A stretch of 5,594 bases of DNA, taken from Proteobacteria bacterium UBA1847. GTDB taxonomy: Bacteria; Pseudomonadota; Gammaproteobacteria; Steroidobacterales; Woeseiaceae. The notes below the pieces were generated by a model. The model saw only the letters and a program-made list of their open reading frames with translations, searched no databases and was not told where the DNA came from. Location of the stretch: NCBI GenBank assembly GCA_002338605.1, contig DDIP01000230.1, positions 1 through 5,594 on the forward strand, written 5' to 3'. Below are positions 1-4,660 of the stretch, piece after piece. A program made the position numbers and the translations under genes. Positions within the stretch are counted from its first letter, which is position 1. Each line of letters starts with the position of its first letter.

Positions 1-99
1 AACCAGAGCACGCGGGTCCGCCATGAACGCCCGTGTTCTGGATCGATAATTTCCGACGTTCTTGAGATCTCAAACTGAGCTCCTATTTTCTGCCATCAT
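1..99. other. Window-edge stretch with no supportable gene
   Basis: No convincing coding region is visible here. Forward frames close with stops at about 26, 50 and 78, so the end of an upstream + strand gene is possible in the frame ending at 76-78, but its last 25 or so residues match nothing I recognise. On the - strand an ATG at 24-22 could begin a divergent gene leaving the window, with only eight codons visible and no clear Shine-Dalgarno sequence. Neither reading is strong enough to call. Confidence 0.4.
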
Positions 100-136
100 A
101 TAACATGAGCGCATAGCTTCAGCTTCGCTTGATATT
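100..136 (+). promoter_or_regulatory. Predicted LysR-type operator upstream of the catabolic operon
   Basis: The element reads ATAACAT-N4-GCATAGCT (100-118), then 12 bp, then GATATT (131-136). Positions 100-114 fit the LysR-type T-N11-A pattern (T101, A113, flanked by AT steps). The same three blocks recur at identical spacing at 3373-3409, upstream of the TRAP transporter operon and beside the LysR gene. In the LysR family an activator usually binds a recognition site near -65 and a second site near -35. Relative to the predicted -10 at 160-165 the T-N11-A box is centred near -65 and GATATT lies near -40, which fits that arrangement. The repeat and spacing are seen directly; binding by the LysR protein of this window is inferred. 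Confidence 0.72.
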
Positions 137-152
137 GGACCGAAGCAGAACT

Positions 153-165
153 GGTTTCCTAGACT
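153..165 (+). promoter_or_regulatory. Predicted -10 region of the catabolic operon promoter
   Basis: TAGACT at 160-165 resembles the sigma-70 -10 hexamer (4 of 6). The surrounding block GGTTTCCTAGACT matches GGTTCCCTAGAAT at 3426-3438 in 11 of 13 positions, at the same distance from the operator. There is no good -35 hexamer 17 bp upstream, as expected for an activator-dependent promoter. A start near 172 would give a leader of about 19 nt carrying the ribosome binding site at 180-184. Confidence 0.55.
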
Positions 166-179
166 GTTGATAGGCAGGC

Positions 180-184
180 AGGAG
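180..184 (+). promoter_or_regulatory. Ribosome binding site fixing the enolase-superfamily start
   Basis: AGGAG at 180-184 lies 6 nt before the ATG at 191. This favours that ATG over the in-frame TTG at 167, which would add eight residues, lacks such a site and would overlap the predicted transcription start. Confidence 0.8.
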
Positions 185-190
185 AAGCAC

Positions 191-1360
191 ATGAAGCTCA
201 CTGGATTCAATATTTATAAGGCAGAGATCAACGGTCGTACTCCTGTCATTGTTGAGGCTCTGACCGACGAGGGGATTTCGGGCCTTGGTGAGGCTGCACT
301 GGCATATGGCTCCGGATCCGGTGCTGTTTGTGAACTCATTGCCGAATTCGCCGAGCGTTTCGTAATAGGTCGTGATCCATTCCAGATTGAGGCAATCTGG
401 AGTGAGCTATACGATCATACCTTTTGGGCCAAAGGCGGAGGGCCTATTGTTTTCGCGGCGATCAGCGCCATCGAACAGACACTTTGGGATATCAAAGCGC
501 GAGCATTGAACGTACCCGTTTTCGAGCTTCTTGGCGGCAAGTATCGCGACGAAGTAAGGGTCTACGCCAACGGTTGGTCATTCACGGCGGTGACGCCCAG
601 CGAGATTGCAAATGCGGCGGAGGCGGCTGTATCGCAGGGCTACGATGCGCTGAAGCTCTATCCTCTCAGTGAGGTCGACCCAGGTCATCCAAATGGCAAG
701 TTCAGACACGTTTCACATCGTCGCTACGATCGTGCGATGCGCGACCATGCAGTTGGAATGGTCAGCGCCGTTAGATCGGCTGTGGGACCCGAGGTTGATC
801 TCATGGTGGACATGAGTGCCGAGCTAACGCCAGATGCCATTGTGCAAGTCGGACGCGCGCTTGAAGAGTTCGACCTGCTGTTTCTCGAAGAACCGGTTGA
901 TCCGTCCAATGTCGGCGCACTCAAATCTGTCTCAGACAAGCTGAGCATGCCAATCGCCGTAGGTGAGCGCCTATATACCCGCTACGGCTTCAGGCCAGTC
1001 ATGGAAGCACAGGCCGCAGGAATTCTGCAACCCGACATCGGCAACACTGGTGGCCTGATGGAAACCAAGAAAATTGCAGCAATGGCAGAAGCTTATTCAA
1101 TGCGTATTGCTCCGCACATTTGCGCGGGCCCTGTAGCCTCCGCTGTAGCACTGCACCTTGACGCGGCGATCCCCAACTTCATGATCCAAGAGTTGTACCC
1201 CTTCAGGGTGCCCGAACACTTCGCCTTGGTCGACGAAGCCGTGGAACCGAAGGTAAGAAACGGGAAACTTACGATCCCGCAGACCCCAGGATACGGAGTT
1301 GAACTCAACAGGAAGTCGATCGAGCAACACCTCTTCCGCCGAGTGACCAGCAAAGCGTAG
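191..1360 (+). CDS. Enolase-superfamily enzyme, mandelate racemase/sugar-acid dehydratase-like
   Basis: This is a cytoplasmic Mg2+-dependent enzyme of 389 residues, normal length for the mandelate racemase/muconate lactonizing group. These enzymes abstract a proton alpha to a carboxylate and then racemize, dehydrate or cycloisomerize the substrate. The N-terminal capping domain covers roughly residues 1-120 and is followed by the TIM barrel. Predicted metal ligands are D207, E233 (in LEEP) and E259 (in VGER), each 26 residues apart as in mandelate racemase. D282 (in QPD) and H309 (in APH) form the His-Asp dyad at family spacing, and E334 is the likely late-barrel glutamate. At the second-strand position the sequence is K155-L-Y157 rather than K-x-K, and the first ligand is followed by D-x-S rather than D-x-N or D-x-H. 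The C-terminal half resembles D-galactonate dehydratase (GER, ILQPD, KIA-MAEAY, APH), but the second catalytic histidine of that enzyme, in its D-x-H motif, is missing. A His/Arg-rich stretch at about 160-187 is longer than in mandelate racemase. It is probably co-transcribed with the dehydrogenase 4 bp downstream. Family is certain; the reaction is not. Confidence 0.93.
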   Translation: MKLTGFNIYKAEINGRTPVIVEALTDEGISGLGEAALAYGSGSGAVCELIAEFAERFVIGRDPFQIEAIWSELYDHTFWAKGGGPIVFAAISAIEQTLWDIKARALNVPVFELLGGKYRDEVRVYANGWSFTAVTPSEIANAAEAAVSQGYDALKLYPLSEVDPGHPNGKFRHVSHRRYDRAMRDHAVGMVSAVRSAVGPEVDLMVDMSAELTPDAIVQVGRALEEFDLLFLEEPVDPSNVGALKSVSDKLSMPIAVGERLYTRYGFRPVMEAQAAGILQPDIGNTGGLMETKKIAAMAEAYSMRIAPHICAGPVASAVALHLDAAIPNFMIQELYPFRVPEHFALVDEAVEPKVRNGKLTIPQTPGYGVELNRKSIEQHLFRRVTSKA

Positions 1361-1364
1361 CCGC

Positions 1365-2372
1365 ATGAGTGTCACCTCGAGTTGCAGCTGGGAAGCTGAA
1401 CCGCGCATCTACATAGAAAACTGTCGCAACAGGGACCCGGCATACAAGATCTCAACGACGGCGGTGTTGAACAGTTTGCCGACGTGGTGCCGTCCCAGTT
1501 CGGTAACGTGCCGATATTCCGACGAGCGCGATCTTGAGGCGTTTGAACGAGCGGACGTTCTTATCGCGGGTAGACTGAATACCGACGTGATAGCCACCCA
1601 CGGAAGCGGTTTGAAACTCATCCAGTGCACAAGTGCTGGTGTGGATAGGTATCATCCTTTCGACTGGCTTTCTAACGGGACGACTTTGAGCAACGCGAGC
1701 GGTGTCCACGCGGAAAAGGTCGGTGAATTTGGGCTAATGGCGACCTTGATGCTTCATTCAAGGGTCCCGCAAATTGCAACAAACCAACGCCTGAAGCTCT
1801 GGGACCGAAGGCTTCGGGAGCCGGCTGAGGGTTGCCGAGTTTTAGTCTACGGCGTTGGCGCTCTTGGCGGCGCCGTGGCCCAAAGACTGCAAGCGGCGGG
1901 GTTCGCCGTGAACGGGATCCGAAAGTCGGGGCTTGCGCATCCTGCGGTCAATCAAATGTTTGCGCCAGAGCATTTCATCGAGGAGTTGAAACGCACCGAC
2001 ATTTTGATCCTTGCATGCCCTCTTACCCCTCAGACACACAAGCTTGTCGGCCCTCGAGAGCTCGCTGTTCTTCCCAAGGGAGCTGGATTACTCAACATAT
2101 CCCGCGCCGGAGTCGTCGATCACCTCGAACTCACAAAGTCACTGGAGAACGAACATCTGTCTGGGGCGATACTCGATGTGTTCGAAGAAGAACCCTTACC
2201 CGCAGACGATCTGCTATGGGATACGAAGAACCTCATGGTCTTCCCACATGTGTCTGCGGACGCGCCCGAAGGTTACATCGATAGATGTCTGCATATCCTG
2301 AGACAGAACCTCGAACACTCGGCTGAAGGCCTGCCGCTCTTGAACACGGTAGACCGGATTGCAGGCTACTAG
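1365..2372 (+). CDS. D-isomer-specific 2-hydroxyacid dehydrogenase (NAD(P)-dependent)
   Basis: A soluble oxidoreductase of 335 residues, usual for the family, interconverting a 2-keto acid and a D-2-hydroxy acid. The Rossmann glycine motif is YGVGALGG (G163-x-G165-x-x-G168). The catalytic set is R247 (in NISRAG), E276 (in DVFEEEP) and H295 (in FPHVS). The R-to-E spacing of 29 equals that of E. coli 3-phosphoglycerate dehydrogenase. The segment VGEFGLMATLML at about 119-130 is the typical inter-domain helix, followed by the NQR...W signature at 140-146. R186 and K187 just after the second Rossmann strand, with no acidic residue there, suggest an NADPH preference (inference). The closest general type is the hydroxypyruvate/glyoxylate reductase-like group. 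The ATG starts 4 bp after the upstream TAG without a clear Shine-Dalgarno sequence, so translation is probably coupled. It likely acts on the product or a side product of the enolase-superfamily enzyme. Confidence 0.93.
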   Translation: MSVTSSCSWEAEPRIYIENCRNRDPAYKISTTAVLNSLPTWCRPSSVTCRYSDERDLEAFERADVLIAGRLNTDVIATHGSGLKLIQCTSAGVDRYHPFDWLSNGTTLSNASGVHAEKVGEFGLMATLMLHSRVPQIATNQRLKLWDRRLREPAEGCRVLVYGVGALGGAVAQRLQAAGFAVNGIRKSGLAHPAVNQMFAPEHFIEELKRTDILILACPLTPQTHKLVGPRELAVLPKGAGLLNISRAGVVDHLELTKSLENEHLSGAILDVFEEEPLPADDLLWDTKNLMVFPHVSADAPEGYIDRCLHILRQNLEHSAEGLPLLNTVDRIAGY

Positions 2373-2384
2373 AGGTCACTCTAG
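2369..2384. other. Perfect dyad spanning both convergent stop codons
   Basis: CTAGAG (2369-2374), a GTCA loop and CTCTAG (2379-2384) form a 6-bp perfect inverted repeat. It contains the TAG stop of the dehydrogenase and the TGA stop of the LysR gene on the other strand. There is no T-tract on either side, so it is not a canonical intrinsic terminator. It might weakly help separate the convergent transcripts, or be chance. Confidence 0.4.
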
Positions 2385-3368
2385 GGGGTTCCTGATCCAA
2401 GGCCCAGGTTTCGTGAGTCTTCCGAAGGCTCGCCTTCCGTCGTCGTTGGAAAACGCGCCAAACCTCTCCAAGAGTTCTTCGAGATATGGAACGGCCATTT
2501 CATGAGAGATCTCTCGAAAAGTCTCAATTGCACCCGAGATCGGGGACTCGGGCGCGTATATCATCATTGTCCGAAACGTGATCTTTGGGACAAACGGGCG
2601 AACAACGAGACTCTCGGGGGAAACGGCTTCCAGACAATATGGATTGATGAGTCCAACACCCATTCCCTGCTGAACGAACTGGCAAATCGTAAGAGCAAAA
2701 TGAGTCTCGGCGACTATGTTTCGAGTGATATTCTTGTGGTCAAAGATCTTGTCTATCCGTCTGCGCGCCCGATCCGCATGGGACAGTGAAATAAATGGGT
2801 GATCTGCCAAGTCACCAGGTTCGATAACGTGATTTCGAGCGAGTTCATGCCCTCTCGGGAGTACACAAACGGCAGGCGGCATCGCGAACTGCTCCGCAAA
2901 GACGCCAGAAAGGTCTATCTCGTCCGCAGCGAAACCCACATCAAGCTGACCGGCGGCCACGAGATCTCTAACCATGTCGGAGTTGGTTGGCTCGAGATTG
3001 ATCTTGGCCTTGGGATGATTCTTGTGAAACTCCCCGATCACTCTTGGCACAAACGAAAAACTCAGTGCCGGGAGTGCTCCGACCTTGAGGGTATGCGCGC
3101 GGTAATTACGAATATCTTCTGCGACCGCTCCGAGCCGTCCCAGAGTCTGGAAAGCCCTGTTCACTTCTGTATGAAATAGAAGCCCTTCACGCGTTAAGAT
3201 CAAACGACCACGGCTCCGCTCGAACAGTTTGATTTTGCAGTCATATTCCAACTGCTTGATCAGGCGACTAATAGCCGGTTGCGACACCCCCAAGATCTCT
3301 GCAGCCCGCGTCGTTGCTCCCATCGTTACGACGGCGTGAAACGCCTCAAGTTGCCTGTGGTTCATCAT
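2376..3368 (-). CDS. LysR-family transcriptional regulator (OccR/NocR-like)
   Basis: A DNA-binding regulator of 330 residues. The N-terminal winged helix-turn-helix (about residues 4-62) shows the family pattern: RQLEAFHAVV, then TRAAEILGVSQPAISRLIKQLE, then LFERSRGR-LTREG. A linker helix follows, then a two-lobed periplasmic-binding-protein-like effector domain from about residue 94 (LKVGALPALSFSFVPRVIGEF) to about 300. The recognition region and the LPAL segment recall OccR/NocR of opine catabolism. This is similarity of style, not evidence of an opine ligand. The start is placed at the first of two tandem ATGs (3368-3363), because family members begin just before the RQLEAF segment. A longer in-frame TTG start at 3425 would add 19 residues encoded by what appears to be promoter sequence, so it is disfavoured; no good Shine-Dalgarno sequence precedes either ATG. 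It lies between the two operons carrying the shared operator and probably activates both in response to the substrate or an intermediate. Confidence 0.93.
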   Translation of the reverse strand: MMNHRQLEAFHAVVTMGATTRAAEILGVSQPAISRLIKQLEYDCKIKLFERSRGRLILTREGLLFHTEVNRAFQTLGRLGAVAEDIRNYRAHTLKVGALPALSFSFVPRVIGEFHKNHPKAKINLEPTNSDMVRDLVAAGQLDVGFAADEIDLSGVFAEQFAMPPAVCVLPRGHELARNHVIEPGDLADHPFISLSHADRARRRIDKIFDHKNITRNIVAETHFALTICQFVQQGMGVGLINPYCLEAVSPESLVVRPFVPKITFRTMMIYAPESPISGAIETFREISHEMAVPYLEELLERFGAFSNDDGRRAFGRLTKPGPWIRNPLE

Positions 3369-3372
3369 ATGT

Positions 3373-3409
3373 ATAACATTCTTGCATAGCTCTCGCTGGA
3401 TACGATATT
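3373..3409 (+). promoter_or_regulatory. Predicted LysR-type operator in the regulator-transporter intergenic region
   Basis: ATAACAT-N4-GCATAGCT (3373-3391), a 12-bp gap and GATATT (3404-3409) repeat the element at 100-136 at the same spacing. The T-N11-A box is 3373-3387 (T3374, A3386). It is centred about 65 bp upstream of the transcription start predicted from TAGAAT at 3433-3438. The site also ends only 4 bp from the LysR start codon, so occupancy would probably hinder expression of the regulator itself. Divergent, self-repressing operators of this kind are common for LysR proteins. Binding is inferred. Confidence 0.72.
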
Positions 3410-3425
3410 TGTTTGACGCACACAA

Positions 3426-3438
3426 GGTTCCCTAGAAT
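3426..3438 (+). promoter_or_regulatory. Predicted -10 region of the TRAP transporter promoter
   Basis: TAGAAT at 3433-3438 matches the sigma-70 -10 consensus in 5 of 6 positions. It lies in a 13-bp block shared (11 of 13) with the catabolic operon promoter at the same distance from the operator. A TTGACG at 3413-3418 looks like a -35, but the 14-bp spacing is too short for a standard promoter. A start near 3445 would leave a leader of about 94 nt before the solute-binding protein gene. Confidence 0.5.
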
Positions 3439-3496
3439 TTCCAGAGGGTCATGTACCCGGCGACCACGGCTGTCGGGGCCTGGATCGAGAAAAAAT

Positions 3497-3515
3497 TCGG
3501 ACAAAAGCAGTCCGA
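3497..3515 (+). other. Small hairpin in the transporter leader
   Basis: TCGGAC (3497-3502) and GTCCGA (3510-3515) are perfect inverted 6-bp arms around a 7-nt loop. The hairpin ends 10 nt before the Shine-Dalgarno sequence at 3526-3530. It could protect or tune translation of the abundant binding protein; no T-tract follows, so it is not a terminator. Confidence 0.4.
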
Positions 3516-3525
3516 TATACCAACT

Positions 3526-3530
3526 GGAGG
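3526..3530 (+). promoter_or_regulatory. Ribosome binding site fixing the binding-protein start
   Basis: GGAGG at 3526-3530 lies 8 nt before the ATG at 3539. The ATG is immediately followed by a signal peptide, which rules out the longer open frame extending upstream to 3413 as the true start. Confidence 0.85.
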
Positions 3531-3538
3531 AACCCACC

Positions 3539-4543
3539 ATGAAAATGAAGAGTCTTGTTCTGGCAGTAGCCACCGGTGCCGTGATGGCGGCGTCCGCCAT
3601 TGCACAAGAGACTGCACAAGAGCCGGTATTTTGGCGTATTGGTACCGGCGGCGCAGGCGGTACGTACTTCCCCATTGGCGGCCTGATTGCCAATGCGATT
3701 TCAAATCCACCGGGCGCCCGGGCGTGTGACGAGGGTGGCTCATGCGGCGTCGAAGGCCTGGTGGCAATCGCCGTGTCGACCAACGCTTCCGTCGCGAATA
3801 TGAACGCGGTCAACTCCGGCCAGCTTGATGCGGGATTGGCCGGCGGTCTTGCCGTCGCTGACGGCTTTGCCGGAACCGGCGATTTCGAAGGCAATGCGCG
3901 TGACAAGGTCCGCGCGATCGGAGCGCTGTACCCCGAAGACTTGCATTTGGTCCTTGCTGAAGGTCTGGAAGTGAACAGCCTAACCGATCTGAGCGGCCTT
4001 CGCGTTGGCGTTGGTGCCGCTGGTTCCGGCACTCAGGTAAGTGTCCGGGCCATCCTTTCCGCGTTCGGGGTCGAGGCGGAGGAGTTCGAACTGAACTTGG
4101 GCCAAAGCACAGACCGGCTCGCCGACGGGCAGATCGATGCATTCTTCTATGGTGGCGGATGGCCGTTCGCGGCCTTAATCCAACTCGGAGCAAACAAGGG
4201 TTTTGAGTTGTACTCCTTCTCACCCGAGGAGGTAGAAAAGATCCTCGACACTGTTGATGTTTATGTTCCTTCGACCATTCCGACGGGTGCCTACGAGAAC
4301 ATCACCCATGATGTCTCAACTGTAGCCAGCCCGGCGATTCTGGTTACAAACATTGATCAAGACGAGGAACTGATCTTCCAGATCACCCAAGCGCTCTGGA
4401 GCGACGAAACGCGTGCACTTCTCGACAAAGGGCATGCGAAGGGCAAACAGATCAGGCTGGAAACTGCTTTGGGTGGTATCACTATCCCATTGCACCCAGG
4501 TGCCGAGCGGTTCTATCGCGAGCAGGGCATGATCGAGAACTGA
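3539..4543 (+). CDS. TRAP transporter solute-binding protein, TAXI family
   Basis: A secreted periplasmic receptor of 334 residues that delivers substrate to the TRAP permease encoded downstream. It has a signal peptide of about 22 residues (MKMK, hydrophobic core, ASAIA then cleavage before Q23). TAXI-family landmarks follow in order: WRIGTGGAGGTYFPIGG (32-48), the cysteine pair C63/C69 in CDEGGSCGV (possible periplasmic disulfide), the VANMNAVNSGQLD helix, LSGLRVGVGAAGSGT (151-165), GQIDAFFYGGGWP (197-209), IPTGAY (247-252), and the near-invariant C-terminal IPLHPGAERFYREQG (316-330). Known TAXI proteins that have been studied bind small organic acids or amino acids such as glutamate or 2-oxoglutarate, but most ligands are unknown, and none can be assigned here. 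The pocket-side segment GLAGGLAVADGF (99-110) lacks the Q-S/A-D-V pattern I expect in many relatives. A 12-bp tandem duplication encodes the AQET/AQEP start of the mature protein. Confidence 0.95.
   Translation: MKMKSLVLAVATGAVMAASAIAQETAQEPVFWRIGTGGAGGTYFPIGGLIANAISNPPGARACDEGGSCGVEGLVAIAVSTNASVANMNAVNSGQLDAGLAGGLAVADGFAGTGDFEGNARDKVRAIGALYPEDLHLVLAEGLEVNSLTDLSGLRVGVGAAGSGTQVSVRAILSAFGVEAEEFELNLGQSTDRLADGQIDAFFYGGGWPFAALIQLGANKGFELYSFSPEEVEKILDTVDVYVPSTIPTGAYENITHDVSTVASPAILVTNIDQDEELIFQITQALWSDETRALLDKGHAKGKQIRLETALGGITIPLHPGAERFYREQGMIEN
3601..3624 (+). repeat. 12-bp tandem duplication at the signal-peptide junction
   Basis: TGCACAAGAGAC (3601-3612) is followed directly by TGCACAAGAGCC (3613-3624), with 11 of 12 bases identical. 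In frame it gives A-Q-E-T followed by A-Q-E-P, spanning the predicted signal peptidase site and the first mature residues. It is probably a slippage duplication in an unconstrained linker. Confidence 0.7.
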
Positions 4544-4552
4544 TCATCATTC

Positions 4553-4582
4553 GGAGGCGGTCCTCGATCTTGAGCCGCCTCC
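4553..4582 (+). other. Intercistronic GC-rich hairpin between binding protein and permease
   Basis: GGAGGCGG (4553-4560) and CCGCCTCC (4575-4582) are perfect 8-bp inverted arms. Inside, CTC (4563-4565) pairs with GAG (4572-4574) next to a 2-nt bulge. No run of T follows, so a full intrinsic terminator is unlikely. Such hairpins after binding-protein genes are known in transport operons to stabilise the upstream mRNA and lower permease expression, which fits the expected excess of binding protein over permease. It starts 10 nt after the binding-protein stop codon, and the remaining spacer up to 4660 shows nothing else clear. Confidence 0.65.
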
Positions 4583-4660
4583 AACTCTGATTGCAGAACT
4601 GAACCAACCAGAACTTTCCTCTGATTACCTCCGTGCGAGCATCGCGGACTGGAAGATGAC

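Noticed and set aside
167..190. TTG start giving an eight-residue N-terminal extension of the enolase-superfamily protein
   Set aside because: The ATG at 191 has a well-spaced AGGAG, while the TTG has none and falls at the predicted transcription start.
1832..2284. + strand 150-codon frame within the dehydrogenase gene
   Set aside because: Arg/Ser/Cys-rich shadow frame; the dehydrogenase frame carries all catalytic residues and the Rossmann motif.
2799..3179. + strand frame of 126 codons inside the regulator gene
   Set aside because: It is entirely antisense to conserved LysR effector-domain sequence and has no recognisable features.
3413..3438. Standard sigma-70 promoter using TTGACG at 3413-3418 with TAGAAT at 3433
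   Set aside because: The spacing is 14 bp, too short for a standard promoter, and TTGACG is not conserved in the matching promoter upstream of the catabolic operon.
3413..3538. Upstream 42-codon extension of the TAXI binding protein
   Set aside because: It would bury the signal peptide and lies over promoter and leader sequence; GGAGG and the MKMK signal peptide fix the start at 3539.
3451..3729. Alternative 92-codon frame starting in the transporter leader with a weak AGAGGG upstream
   Set aside because: It runs out of frame through the binding-protein gene with a low-complexity Arg/Cys-rich product resembling no protein family; the potential site is only about 2-4 nt from the ATG. Most likely a shadow frame.
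3346..4032. Long - strand frame of 228 codons opposite the binding-protein gene
   Set aside because: Its Pro/Ala/Arg/Ser-rich composition is typical of the antisense of a GC-biased gene, and the opposite strand has unmistakable TAXI motifs.
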